NCBI RefSeq assembly: GCF_003634965.1
Contig: NZ_RBXP01000011.1
Coordinates: 496,001-560,000 of the forward strand
DNA from: Azonexus fungiphilus
GTDB taxonomy: Bacteria > Pseudomonadota > Gammaproteobacteria > Burkholderiales > Rhodocyclaceae
DNA length: 64,000 nucleotides
Direction of reading: 5' to 3'
The notes beneath the pieces were generated by a model. The model made no database searches and had not been told where the DNA came from. It saw only the letters and a program-made list of their open reading frames with translations. Position 1 is the stretch's first letter. Every line of letters begins with the position of its first letter. The position numbers and the translations under genes are program-made. Positions 56,460 through 64,000 of the stretch are shown here, one piece after another.

Positions 56460-57433
56460 GATTCGGCCGCCCCCGTTTTGAGCGCGACGGCCTTGATCGT
56501 GTCGATGGCGAAATCGAGCGCCTCGGTCTGGGTGAAGCGTTCGATGCAGCCTTGGCGGAAAGTCTGCTCATCGTCGCCGCGCATGGCCGAGATGAAAGCT
56601 TGCGGCAGAACCAGCGCGTCCTTGATCAGATCGGCCACGTCGAAGACCAACCCGCCACGCCGCGTCTTGCCGTGCAGGATTGCCAGCCCGTGCGGCAGAC
56701 CGAGCACCCAGGTTGCCGTGGCACCAAGGCCATAGGCGAGATAGTTGCCGTGATCGAGAAAACGATTGGCCGGATCGGTGCCGCCGCCGCGCTTGGCGCG
56801 CGTGAATTCACCGTAGCCAACCGCATTCACTGCCAGTTTGAAGAGATGCTTGGTCAGTCGCGCCTCTTCGGTCAGCAAGGCGGTGTTGTCGATTGCAGCT
56901 TCGACCTGCTGGCGCGAAGCGTCCAGCGCATTGAGCAGAACATGAGCGTCGACCTGAAAACCGGCGTCGGACAACTGTCGATTGTTGGTCCACTGCCTGG
57001 CGATGAAGTCGAGACGGACCCGCTGGAAGGCTTTCGCGGCTTCAAGGCGCTTGGCGTCGTCGAACCAGAAACGAACCCAGGCCTGCAGATACTCGGTCGG
57101 GCGATATTCGCTTTGCGGCGAAAACCAGGCGACTTCGACATCGATTTCGTTGGCACTGAACAAGGGCGTGCCGCCGCCCCCGCAGAAACCGACCATCACC
57201 CCCGCCTTGGCCAATTCCCGCATGGCAGCCTGGGTGATCGACGTTCCTGTCCCGAGCATGACCGACGTGGTATTGGCGATGGGAATATTCCAGTACATGG
57301 AGCGAGATCCCTCGTCGGTCACGTATTCGACGCGACCACCATTGACCAGAACCCGGCAGTGTTCGAGGTAGTAGAGATTGGCCCGCTTGGAGTGCAGGAT
57401 GGTTTTTAAATCCGTAGGCGTGAATTCGTTCAT
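56456..57433 (-). CDS. cas1: type I-F CRISPR integrase Cas1
   Basis: 325 residues, normal length. The N-terminal beta domain has KRANLYYLEHCRVLVNGGRV and YVTDEGSRSMYWNIPIANTT; the catalytic helical domain includes ARLTKHLFKLAVNAVGYGEF, RGGGTDPANRFLDHGNYLAY and GLPHGLAILHGKTRRGGLVF with VADLIKDA. It integrates new spacers at the leader-repeat junction with Cas2-3. It is the first gene of the cas operon; no convincing promoter stands out in the 210-base gap to the divergent ArsC-like gene. Confidence 0.97.
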   Translation of the reverse strand: MNEFTPTDLKTILHSKRANLYYLEHCRVLVNGGRVEYVTDEGSRSMYWNIPIANTTSVMLGTGTSITQAAMRELAKAGVMVGFCGGGGTPLFSANEIDVEVAWFSPQSEYRPTEYLQAWVRFWFDDAKRLEAAKAFQRVRLDFIARQWTNNRQLSDAGFQVDAHVLLNALDASRQQVEAAIDNTALLTEEARLTKHLFKLAVNAVGYGEFTRAKRGGGTDPANRFLDHGNYLAYGLGATATWVLGLPHGLAILHGKTRRGGLVFDVADLIKDALVLPQAFISAMRGDDEQTFRQGCIERFTQTEALDFAIDTIKAVALKTGAAES

Positions 57434-57643
57434 AGCCGCACCCCAAAGGCATTTTTATCGACTCTCGCGATCTTAGCCGCCATGACAAAAGATTTACCAG
57501 AAAATAATCGTCCAATCCGATTGGCTCCATGTCCGGGGCCAAAGCATCACTATTGCCCCTTCAGCAGCAATCCGTCCCGAAACTGAGCTGGGCAAAAGCT
57601 GGGATAATCACGCCCTTCCCCAAACACGAACCGGAGAACAGAG

Positions 57644-57994
57644 ATGGGCACGATCCGCGTCTTTGGCATCAAGAACTGCGACACCATGAAAAAAGCCATG
57701 AACTGGCTGGGCGAGAAAGGCATTGCTTACGAATTCGTCGATTACAAGAAGGCCGGCGTGGCCGAGGCCAATCTGCCGGACTGGGCGGCGCGGGCGGGCT
57801 GGGAGAAACTGCTCAACACGCGCGGCCTGATGTGGAAGAAGCTTTCCGACGAGGAACGGTCGACGGTCGACGCGGCAAAAGCCCTGAAATTGATGGCCCA
57901 GTATCCGGCGCTGATCAAGCGCCCGGTGCTCGATACCGGCCGCGAGCTGCTCGTCGGCTTTGCCCCGGAAACCTACGCGGAGAAGCTGAAATGA
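57644..57994 (+). CDS. ArsC/Spx-family protein, YffB-like
   Basis: 116 residues starting MGTIRVFGIKNCDTMKKAMN. The single Cys in GIKNCDTMKKA and the segment LLNTRGLMWKKLSDEE with PALIKRPVLDTG match the YffB branch of the ArsC-like thioredoxin fold. It is probably a glutathione-dependent thiol reductase; true arsenate reductases have a different active-site context. It ends with an ATGA overlap into hsp33, which suits a redox-linked pair. Confidence 0.9.
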   Translation: MGTIRVFGIKNCDTMKKAMNWLGEKGIAYEFVDYKKAGVAEANLPDWAARAGWEKLLNTRGLMWKKLSDEERSTVDAAKALKLMAQYPALIKRPVLDTGRELLVGFAPETYAEKLK

Positions 57995-58869
57995 GCGGCT
58001 ACGTGCAGCGTTTCCTGTTCGAGGGCCTGGACATCCGCGGTGCCGTCGTCCGCCTCGACGACGCCTGGCAGCAGATGCAGGCCGGGCGCGACTACCAGCC
58101 GACGGTGGCGCAACTGCTCGGCGAGACGGCCGCGGTGACGGCGCTGATCGCCGCCCAGCTCAAGCAGCCGGGCCGGCTGACGCTGCAGCTGCGTGGCAAC
58201 GGGCCGATCCAGCTGCTGGTCATGGATTGCAACGAACAGCTGCAGATGCGCGGAATGGCGCGCAGCAACCCGGTGGTGCTGCCGGCGCCGGTGCCCGAAC
58301 TGCTCGGCGCCCACCAGGGCGGCCAGCTGCTGATGAGCCTCGACCTGCCGAGCGCACGCCAGCCGTACCAGAGCTACGTGCCGCTGGTCGGCGAGAGCAT
58401 CGCGCAGATTTTCGAGCATTACCTGGAGCAGTCCGAGCAGCAGCCGTCACGGCTGTTCTGCACGGCCGCGCCGAAGGCCGCCGCCTGCCTGTTCCTGCAG
58501 AAGCTGCCGGATGCCGACAAGCTCGACGCCGACGGCTGGCACCGGGTGACCCAGCTGGCGGCGACGGTGAAGCCGGCGGAACTGCTCGAACTCGACGCCG
58601 AGGCCCTGCTCGGCCGGCTCTTCCACGAGGAAATCGCGGCCGGCGGCATCCGCGTCTACGACCCGCTGCCGGTGGTCTACCACTGCCCGGAAGACTGGGA
58701 GAAGGTGCGCGACATGATCCGCAGCCTGGGCCGCGCCGACGCCGAGACCATCGTCGCCGAGCACGGCGAGATCCTGATCCGCGACGACATCTGCAACCGC
58801 GACTACCGTTTCAGCCCGGCCGACGTCGCTGCGCTGTTCGACGGCGACGCCAGCCAGTCGATCCACTGA
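57991..58869 (+). CDS. hslO: Hsp33-family chaperone with a two-cysteine variant switch
   Basis: 292 residues. The N-terminal core (about 5-180) has QPTVAQLLGETAAVTALIAA and LTLQLRGNGPIQLLVMDCN, typical of Hsp33. The C-terminal zinc-switch region normally holds CXC and CXXC. Here numbering matches E. coli, with Cys232 and Cys268 kept but residues 234 and 265 replaced by Glu and Asp (YHCPEDWEKV, IRDDICNRDYRF). Canonical Hsp33 is turned on by oxidation of all four cysteines, so redox control may be altered or lost. The start overlaps the ArsC-like stop. Confidence 0.92.
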   Translation: MSGYVQRFLFEGLDIRGAVVRLDDAWQQMQAGRDYQPTVAQLLGETAAVTALIAAQLKQPGRLTLQLRGNGPIQLLVMDCNEQLQMRGMARSNPVVLPAPVPELLGAHQGGQLLMSLDLPSARQPYQSYVPLVGESIAQIFEHYLEQSEQQPSRLFCTAAPKAAACLFLQKLPDADKLDADGWHRVTQLAATVKPAELLELDAEALLGRLFHEEIAAGGIRVYDPLPVVYHCPEDWEKVRDMIRSLGRADAETIVAEHGEILIRDDICNRDYRFSPADVAALFDGDASQSIH

Positions 58870-58876
58870 GCCGGTT

Positions 58877-59389
58877 TTACTCGCCGTAGACCAGCTGCAC
58901 CCGGCGCATCACCTTGCGGCATTGCGCCGACTTGCAGGCCAGCGGCACCGCCTCGCTGCCGACCGCCTGGCGGCGGATCTGGGTCTGCGGCACGCCCTGG
59001 CTGCGCAGGATGGCGTGCACCGCATTGACCCGCTGCTCGGCGATCGCCAGGTTGTACGACGGGCTGCCCAGGTTGTCGGTATGGCCGAGCAGCGTCACCA
59101 CCAGGTCGGGGTTGGCTTTCAGGCGGGCGGCATGCTCGAGCAGCAGGCGGCGGCCGTCGGCATCGACGGCGCTGGCCGAGGGCTGAAAAAAGACGCTGTT
59201 GGCGACGTCGACGGCGGCGATGATCGCCTTCTCGTCGGCCATCGGCGGCGCCGGCACGGCCGCGGCCTTGGTCGCCTTGGCCGGCGTTTCGGCGGCCGGC
59301 GCGCTGGCGGCGCCGTCGAACACCTGGCCACCGGCGCAGCCACCGAGCGCCAGGGCGATCAATAGGATTCCATAGCGGGTACGAAGCAA
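58877..59389 (-). CDS. OmpA-family lipoprotein
   Basis: 170 residues from a TTG, chosen because AAGGAG lies 6 bases upstream and the protein then begins with a lipoprotein signal (LRTRYGILLIALALGGCAGG, lipobox LGGC near residue 18). A Pro/Ala linker leads to an OmpA-like peptidoglycan-binding domain with VTLLGHTDNLGSPSYNLAIA and EQRVNAVHAILRSQGV. The tail has two Cys (ACKSAQCRKVMRR). It probably tethers the outer membrane to peptidoglycan. It directly follows the MarR gene. Confidence 0.85.
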   Translation of the reverse strand: MLRTRYGILLIALALGGCAGGQVFDGAASAPAAETPAKATKAAAVPAPPMADEKAIIAAVDVANSVFFQPSASAVDADGRRLLLEHAARLKANPDLVVTLLGHTDNLGSPSYNLAIAEQRVNAVHAILRSQGVPQTQIRRQAVGSEAVPLACKSAQCRKVMRRVQLVYGE

Positions 59390-59390
59390 G

Positions 59391-59897
59391 TCATTCTCCT
59401 TGTGATGGCTGCAGCATGTCGGCAAGCGGCATGCTGGCGTATTTGTCTTCCCTGCCCGGCAGGTGCCGCAGCAGTTCTTCAAGATTGATGTGCAATGTTT
59501 TCAGGACGACATCGGGCAAGGCCGCCAGGGCTTCCGGCAGGATGCCTTCGGCGGGGCCGGGCAAGGCCGCCAGCGCCTGCCGTCCGGCGTCGGTGAGGCC
59601 GAGGCCGACACGCCGCTGGTCGCGCTGCTGCTTGCGTTTTTCCAGGCAGCCGATCGCCACCAGCTTGTCCACCAGGATGCTGCAGGTGGACTGGTGGATG
59701 CCCATGCGCGCGGCGAGTTCGCCGATACCGAGGTCGGGCGAGCGCTGCACTTCCTGGAGCACCCACATCTGCGAGCCGGGCATGCCGCAGCGTTCCTCGA
59801 CCTGCCGGAAATGCCGGCGCATCGAACCGTAGATCAGGCGGAACTGTTGCAGGACATCGAGCGCCGTCTGGCCGGACGGCGGGTTTCTGGTTTTCAA
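59391..59897 (-). CDS. MarR-family transcriptional regulator
   Basis: 168 residues from a TTG start with AGGGGG seven bases upstream (TTGAAAACCAGA). The winged helix-turn-helix shows LGIGELAARMGIHQSTCSIL and the wing KRKQQRDQRRVGLGLTDAGR. A Cys pair (EERCGMPG, STCSI) could allow redox sensing, which is speculative. It heads an operon with the OmpA-like lipoprotein and is divergent from the DapB-like gene; a 30-bp palindrome over both promoters is its likely operator. Confidence 0.9.
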   Translation of the reverse strand: MKTRNPPSGQTALDVLQQFRLIYGSMRRHFRQVEERCGMPGSQMWVLQEVQRSPDLGIGELAARMGIHQSTCSILVDKLVAIGCLEKRKQQRDQRRVGLGLTDAGRQALAALPGPAEGILPEALAALPDVVLKTLHINLEELLRHLPGREDKYASMPLADMLQPSQGE

Positions 59898-59921
59898 TCT
59901 CGCCCCCTGGCGGAAATAATG

Positions 59922-59950
59922 TTGCGCGATTTTCGGGCCTCAATTATATT
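59922..59950 (+). promoter_or_regulatory. candidate promoter of the DapB-like gene
   Basis: TTGCGC (59922-59927), 17 bases, TATATT (59945-59950) on the plus strand. The start codon is about 240 bases downstream, leaving a long leader that contains the palindrome and a terminator-like hairpin. Confidence 0.35.
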
Positions 59951-59971
59951 GCCCTGCAATGGAGTTGTAAC
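59943..59971 (-). promoter_or_regulatory. candidate marR promoter
   Basis: On the minus strand GTTACA (59966-59971), 17 bases, perfect TATAAT (59943-59948), 46 bases before the TTG at 59897. Its -10 shares bases with the divergent plus-strand -10, and its -35 lies inside the palindrome. Confidence 0.5.
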
Positions 59972-59988
59972 TTAAGTCGTAACTCCAT
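59959..59988. promoter_or_regulatory. 30-bp palindromic operator, probably for MarR
   Basis: Arms ATGGAGTT and AACTCCAT flank a CTTAAG core; 24 of 30 positions are self-complementary. It covers the marR -35 and the start region of the divergent promoter, as expected for an autoregulating MarR site. Confidence 0.6.
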
Positions 59989-60012
59989 TCCTTTTCGACG
60001 AGGTTTTTTTAC

Positions 60013-60035
60013 GGGGGGATTTCCCCCCATTTTTT
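60013..60035 (+). terminator. terminator-like hairpin in the DapB-like leader
   Basis: GGGGGG (60013-60018), loop ATTT, CCCCCC (60023-60028), then ATTTTTT. It reads as an intrinsic terminator on the plus strand, about 150 bases before the DapB-like ATG and after its candidate promoter, so it could attenuate that transcript. No other gene is seen in 59898-60188. Confidence 0.5.
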
Positions 60036-60188
60036 CCCCCGCTCGTCGCACCAGGCCGCCAGACGGCCCACCAGAACAACAACAGAGACCATGCCGGCAG
60101 GCAGGACGCCGGCTCCCCGAAATATTCGTCGATCCCTCGAGGTGACTATCGACAGAAGATCAAGCAAACCACATTGAAGGAGAAACCC

Positions 60189-60986
60189 ATGCTCAAAATT
60201 GGACTCATCGGTTACGGCAAGGCCGGCCAGGCGGTCGCCGGCGTACTGCACGACGACCCGCGCTTCGAACTGTGCTGGATTGCCCGCCGCTCGGGCGCCC
60301 CGGCCGAGCTCGACATCCCGGTGACCACCCTCGACAGCGCCAGCTTCGGAGACTGGCTGGATGCGAATCCGGTTGACGGGATCATCGATTTTTCCGACGT
60401 CGATAGTGTGCACCAGTATGGCGAAGCCGTCCGCCAACGCGGCATCATGCTGGTCACCGCGATTTCCGGCTACCCGGAAGCGACCCTCGACTACATCCGC
60501 GACCTCGGGCGCAATACCCGCGTACTCTCGTCGCCGAACATCACGCTGGGCATCAACTTCCTGCTGCTGTCGTCGAAGATCCTGCGACGCATCGCGCCTT
60601 TTGCCGACGTCGAGATCGTCGAGCAGCATTTCCGCGACAAGCCCGAAATCTCCGGCACCGCCCGACGCATCGCCGAAGTCCTCGATGTCGACCGCGACCA
60701 CATCACCTCGCTGCGCCTGGGCGGCATCGTCGGCCGGCACGAAGTGATCTTCGGCTTTCCCTACCAGACGGTGCGACTGATCCACGACTCGATCCGGCGC
60801 GAGGCCTTCGGCACCGGCGCGGCTTTCGCGATGGAGCAACTGGCGCGCTGCGAGATCGGCTTCCACACGCTCGACGAACTGCTGTTGCGGGTGATCCGCG
60901 ACGAACTGCAGGAAGCCGCCGAACTCACTCCGCCCCCGGCAGTGCGCCGGGATTCATCAGCCCGCGCGGGTCGATTGCCCGCCTGA
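60189..60986 (+). CDS. DapB-like NAD(P)-dependent oxidoreductase
   Basis: 265 residues from the ATG after GAAGGAGAAACCC. The N-terminal Rossmann fold has MLKIGLIGYGKAGQAVAGVL and the middle VDGIIDFSDVDSVHQYGEAV, then SPNITLGINFLLLSSKILRR. The dihydrodipicolinate reductase C-terminal domain is recognisable, but the usual HHxxKxDAPSGTA catalytic motif is replaced by EQHFRDKPEISGTARR, so this is a paralogue rather than the lysine-pathway DapB. Its last 62 bases overlap the convergent FAD-oxidase gene. Substrate unknown. Confidence 0.8.
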   Translation: MLKIGLIGYGKAGQAVAGVLHDDPRFELCWIARRSGAPAELDIPVTTLDSASFGDWLDANPVDGIIDFSDVDSVHQYGEAVRQRGIMLVTAISGYPEATLDYIRDLGRNTRVLSSPNITLGINFLLLSSKILRRIAPFADVEIVEQHFRDKPEISGTARRIAEVLDVDRDHITSLRLGGIVGRHEVIFGFPYQTVRLIHDSIRREAFGTGAAFAMEQLARCEIGFHTLDELLLRVIRDELQEAAELTPPPAVRRDSSARAGRLPA

Positions 60987-62322
60987 GCGTGCGCATCAGC
61001 GCAATTTCGACGGCCGGCTTGTAACGCAGGATTTCCTCGCGCTTGAGCTGGCCGATACCGTGTTCGGCCGAAATCGTGCCGCGCAGCGCGTGCACCGTGT
61101 CGTGCACGATGCGGTTGACCGCCGGCTGGCTGGCCAGGAAGGCGGCGTTGTCGGCGGCATCGGACTTCGACAGGTTGTAGTGCAGGTTGCCGTCGCCGAC
61201 ATGGCCGAAAGCAACCACGCGGATGCCGGGAAAGGCCGCGGCCAGCGCCGCGTCGGCCCGGGCCAGGAATTCGCCGATGGCCGAGACCGGCACGGCGACG
61301 TCGTGCTTGATGCTGACGCCCTCGATCTTCTGCGCTTCGGAAATCGCCTCGCGCAGCGCCCACAGCCGCCGGGCCTGGGCTTCGCTGGCGGCGATGGTGC
61401 CGTCGCCGACGCGGCCGGACTCGACCTGTTCGCCCAGCCAGCGCTCGACCGCCGCCGGATCGGCGTCGGAAAACTCGGCCAGCACGTACCACGGGCTCGC
61501 CGCCGCCGGTCGCGTGCTGCCCGGAATGTGGCGCAGGACCAGGCCGAGGGCGACCTCGGAGACCAGTTCGAAGGCAGTCAGTTGTGCATCGAAGGCGGTT
61601 TTTGCCCGATTCAGCAGGTCGACCGCCAGATCCGGCGAAGCCACGTTGAGCCAGCAGGTGGTCTGCGTGCGCGGCAGCGGAAAGAGCTTGAGCACGGCGG
61701 CGGTGATCACGCCGAGCGTACCCTCGGCGCCGATGAACAACTGCTTCAGGTCGTAGCCGGTATTGTCCTTGCGCAGGCCGCGCAGGCCGTCCCACAACTC
61801 GCCGCCGGGCAGCACCGCCTGCAGGCCGAGGGTCAACTCGCGCATGTTGCCGTAACGCAGCACCTGGACGCCGCCGGCATTGGTCGACAGGTTGCCGCCG
61901 ATCTGGCACGTGCCTTCCGAGGCCAGCGCCAGCGGAAACAGCCGGTCGACGGCGCGCGCCGCGTCCTGGACGGCGGCCAGCGTGCATCCGGCTTCGACGG
62001 AAATCGTGTTGTTTTGCGGGTCGACCGTCAGAATCCGGTTCAAGCGGCCGAGGCTGACGACCACCGCCCGACCGCTGCTGTCCGGCGTCGCCGCGCCGCA
62101 CAGGCTGGTGTTGCCGCCCTGCGGCACGACCGGGACGGCGGCCGCGTAGCAGGCGCGAACGACGGCGGCGACTTCTTCGGCATTGCCCGGGCGGACGACG
62201 CACAGCGCCGCGCCGCGATAGCGGCCGCGCCAGTCGGTGAGAAAGGGCGCGGTAGCGGCGGCGTCGACCAGCACCTGGTCCGCGCCGAGCAACTGCCGCA
62301 AGGTATCGAGCAAAGCCTGCAT
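60925..62322 (-). CDS. FAD-binding oxidase, GlcD / D-2-hydroxyacid dehydrogenase type
   Basis: 465 residues. The PCMH FAD domain has VVPQGGNTSLCGAATPD and FPLALASEGTCQIGGNLSTN; the C-terminal FAD-oxidase domain has VVAFGHVGDGNLHYNLSKSD and ISAEHGIGQLKREEILRYK, including the metal-site His residues. Members oxidise D-lactate, glycolate or D-2-hydroxyglutarate; the subfamily cannot be fixed here, and no glcE/glcF genes are adjacent. The 3' end overlaps the DapB-like gene by 62 bases. Confidence 0.92.
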   Translation of the reverse strand: MQALLDTLRQLLGADQVLVDAAATAPFLTDWRGRYRGAALCVVRPGNAEEVAAVVRACYAAAVPVVPQGGNTSLCGAATPDSSGRAVVVSLGRLNRILTVDPQNNTISVEAGCTLAAVQDAARAVDRLFPLALASEGTCQIGGNLSTNAGGVQVLRYGNMRELTLGLQAVLPGGELWDGLRGLRKDNTGYDLKQLFIGAEGTLGVITAAVLKLFPLPRTQTTCWLNVASPDLAVDLLNRAKTAFDAQLTAFELVSEVALGLVLRHIPGSTRPAAASPWYVLAEFSDADPAAVERWLGEQVESGRVGDGTIAASEAQARRLWALREAISEAQKIEGVSIKHDVAVPVSAIGEFLARADAALAAAFPGIRVVAFGHVGDGNLHYNLSKSDAADNAAFLASQPAVNRIVHDTVHALRGTISAEHGIGQLKREEILRYKPAVEIALMRTLRRAIDPRGLMNPGALPGAE

Positions 62323-62439
62323 GTCCGCCTTTCGCGTGTCGGTCCGGCATTGTCCGGCAGGCGCCGGAACAGCGTCAAACGCTTCCCGCCGTTGCCGGCA
62401 CGGTCTATGATCCGGGCATAGTCCGCCATCCGTAACGCC

Positions 62440-62778
62440 ATGCCGCTGCCCGTCCTCATCCAGCACCTCGTCCGCAACCGCCTCGGCGCCTACTGCGAGC
62501 GCCGCGTTCCCGCCGACGCCCGGGCGACGCAGCGCCTCGAACTGCGCTTTACCGACGACGCGGTGATCGTCGTCGACTCGCGCCAGCTCGACAACCGCTG
62601 GCTCAGCCTGGAGATCGCCCGCTTCCGCTACAACCCGGCCGCCGGCACCTGGCTGCTCGACGCGCCGCACTTCGGCGGCACGCCGCCGTGGCGCCAGCAT
62701 TCGCGCAAGCCGGTGCGCGAAATCGAGCGCCTGATCGCGCTGCTCGACGAAGACGCCGACGGCGTCTTCTGGTCCTGA
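62440..62778 (+). CDS. DUF3024-like protein
   Basis: 112 residues. The C-terminal half (IARFRYNPAAGTWLLDAPHF, then KPVREIERLIALLDEDADGV and FWS) resembles the DUF3024 family, which has a W-rich core and a D-x-x-G-x-F-W end. Function unknown. It is divergent from the FAD oxidase by 117 bases and its stop abuts the rimO stop. Confidence 0.75.
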   Translation: MPLPVLIQHLVRNRLGAYCERRVPADARATQRLELRFTDDAVIVVDSRQLDNRWLSLEIARFRYNPAAGTWLLDAPHFGGTPPWRQHSRKPVREIERLIALLDEDADGVFWS

Positions 62779-64000
62779 TCAGACGACCTGGGCGTAGAGA
62801 TCGTGGTGGTCGGCGTCGATGACGCGGACCTTGAGGAAGTCACCCGGCTGGGCGTCGAAATGGCCGTCGAGGTAGACGACGCCGTCGATTTCCGGCGCGT
62901 CGGCCTTGGAGCGGGCGATCGTGCCCTCTTCATCGACTTCGTCGACCAGCACCTCGATCACCGTGTCGATCTTGGCCGCCAGCTTGTCGGCGGAAATGTC
63001 TTCCTGGACCTGCATCAGCCAGCGGCGGCGGTCTTCGCGCACGTCTTCCGGCGGCAGGCCGGCGAGTTCGTTGGCGGTGGCGCCCTCGACCGGCGAGTAG
63101 GCGAAGCAGCCGACGCGGTCGAGCTGGGCGTCCTCGAGGAACTGGATCAGCTGGTCGAAGTCCTCGTCGGTCTCGCCCGGGAAGCCGGTGATGAAGGTCG
63201 AGCGGATGACGATTTCCGGGCAGATCTCGCGCCACTTGCGGATGCGTTCCAGCGTGTTCTCGGCCGAGGCCGGGCGCTTCATCGCCTTGAGGATCTTCGG
63301 GCTGGCGTGCTGGAAGGGCACGTCGAGGTAAGGCAGGATCTTGCCCTCGGCCATCAGCGGGATGACGTCGTCGACCGACGGATACGGGTAGACGTAGTGC
63401 AGGCGGACCCAGATGCCGAAGGACGACAGCGCGTCGCACAACTCCTTGAGCCGGGTCTTCACCGGCTTGCCGCCCCAGAAACTGGTGCGGTACTTGAGGT
63501 CGACGCCGTAGGCGCTGGTGTCCTGCGAGATGACCAGAATCTCCTTCACACCGGCCCGGGCCAGGTTCTCGGCTTCGGCGAGGACATCGCCGACCGGGCG
63601 CGAAACCAGCGGGCCGCGCAGCGAGGGGATGATGCAGAAGGTGCAGTTGTGGTTGCAGCCTTCGGAAATCTTCAGGTAGGCGTAGTGTTCCGGCGTCAGG
63701 CGGATGCCCTGCGGCGGCACCAGGTCGGAATACGGGTCGTGCGGCTTGGGCAGGTGCTGGTGCACGTGACCCATGACTTCTTCCATCGCGTGCGGGCCGG
63801 TGATCGCCAGCACCGACGGATGCGTCGTCTGGACGATGTCGCCCTTGGCGCCGAGGCAGCCGGTGACGATGACCTTGCCGTTCTCGTTCAGGGCCTCGCC
63901 GATGGCGTCGAGCGATTCCTCGACGGCGGCGTCGATGAAGCCGCAGGTATTGACGATGACCAGGTCGGAATCGTCATAGCTGGGCGAAATCTCGTAGCCT
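62779..64000 (-). CDS. rimO: ribosomal protein S12 methylthiotransferase RimO, 5' end outside the window
   Basis: About 407 C-terminal residues are in the window; the start lies beyond 64000. The visible N-terminal part has [20 protein letters not shown] and [10 protein letters not shown] (cysteines of the second iron-sulphur cluster). The radical-SAM motif is [20 protein letters not shown], followed by [19 protein letters not shown] and a C-terminal TRAM domain (about the last 65 residues). It methylthiolates Asp of ribosomal protein S12. The stop abuts that of the convergent DUF3024 gene. Confidence 0.97.
   Translation of the reverse strand, partial: GYEISPSYDDSDLVIVNTCGFIDAAVEESLDAIGEALNENGKVIVTGCLGAKGDIVQTTHPSVLAITGPHAMEEVMGHVHQHLPKPHDPYSDLVPPQGIRLTPEHYAYLKISEGCNHNCTFCIIPSLRGPLVSRPVGDVLAEAENLARAGVKEILVISQDTSAYGVDLKYRTSFWGGKPVKTRLKELCDALSSFGIWVRLHYVYPYPSVDDVIPLMAEGKILPYLDVPFQHASPKILKAMKRPASAENTLERIRKWREICPEIVIRSTFITGFPGETDEDFDQLIQFLEDAQLDRVGCFAYSPVEGATANELAGLPPEDVREDRRRWLMQVQEDISADKLAAKIDTVIEVLVDEVDEEGTIARSKADAPEIDGVVYLDGHFDAQPGDFLKVRVIDADHHDLYAQVV

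Noticed and set aside
49249..57433. CRISPR-associated transposon (type I-F3) possibility
   Set aside because: cas1 and a full-length cas2-3 with nuclease and helicase motifs are present, cas8f and cas5f are separate, and no tniQ or tns genes or transposon ends are seen.
57644..57994. Arsenate reductase function for the ArsC-family gene
   Set aside because: The GIKNCDTMKKA context matches YffB-like proteins and no arsenic-resistance genes are nearby.
60091..60177. 28-codon ORF starting MPAGRTPAPRN in the marR/DapB-like intergenic region
   Set aside because: No Shine-Dalgarno sequence, no recognisable feature, and it lies in a probable untranslated leader.

Overview
The window is high-GC DNA (roughly two thirds G+C by eye), densely coding, with frequent ATGA stop/start overlaps. 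It looks like a chromosomal segment of a betaproteobacterium, most likely a Rhodocyclales member. Pointers are a RegB/RegA pair, several hemerythrin proteins, a TAXI-type TRAP transporter, RelA with a dead HD domain, RmuC, Tex, MtfA, FliW and a betaproteobacterial-style rnhA-dnaQ pair. The taxonomic call is inference from gene content; no rRNA or tRNA gene is present.

Layout. 1-4797 (minus): a DUF748 AsmA-like protein, rmuC and the start of a DUF3293 gene, almost overlapping. 4871-10422 (plus): a signalling block with a small membrane protein, a CheY-like receiver, a NarX-like PAS kinase with its NarL-like regulator, a bacteriohemerythrin, and a PAS/HD-GYP protein with a C-terminal hemerythrin domain. 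A NarL-type palindrome (8370-8393) lies between regulator and hemerythrin. 10419-15268: gloB (minus), then a methyltransferase, rnhA, dnaQ, a membrane-anchored lipase-like hydrolase and the M18 aminopeptidase apeB. 15258-23483: a MASE1/CHASE/PAS/GGDEF/EAL protein divergent from regB-regA, a Na+/H+ antiporter-like gene, and a minus-strand copper/cytochrome-oxidase assembly operon (membrane protein, SCO, PCuAC) behind a perfect FNR-type box. 23654-26560: a TlpA-like thioredoxin, a tiny membrane protein and relA.

26816-31848 is a TAXI solute-binding protein, fused TRAP permease and glutamate dehydrogenase, suggesting glutamate uptake and deamination. 31951-36505 holds an EamA transporter, mtfA, an isolated fliW and tex. 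36554-44450 holds an autotransporter, a ferric-reductase-like flavohaem protein, an Old Yellow Enzyme, a quinone-oxidoreductase-like gene and a divergent LysR regulator.

44591-57433 is a complete type I-F CRISPR-Cas locus, all on the minus strand: cas1, cas2-3, cas8f (csy1), cas5f (csy2), cas7f (csy3), cas6f (csy4), an AT-rich leader, then an array of 76 identical 28-base repeats and 75 spacers. Effector and adaptation genes keep their key motifs, so the system looks functional. One spacer reads as the start of an Ogr/Delta-type zinc-finger gene of P2-like phages.

57644-64000 returns to housekeeping genes: an ArsC/YffB-like protein, an Hsp33 with only two of four zinc-switch cysteines, a MarR regulator with an OmpA-like lipoprotein (both TTG starts) divergent from a DapB-like oxidoreductase across a 30-bp palindromic operator, a GlcD-type FAD oxidase, a DUF3024 protein and the 3' part of rimO.

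No insertion sequence, integrase, rRNA, tRNA or riboswitch was recognised, and outside the CRISPR array no gene-free stretch exceeds 300 bases.
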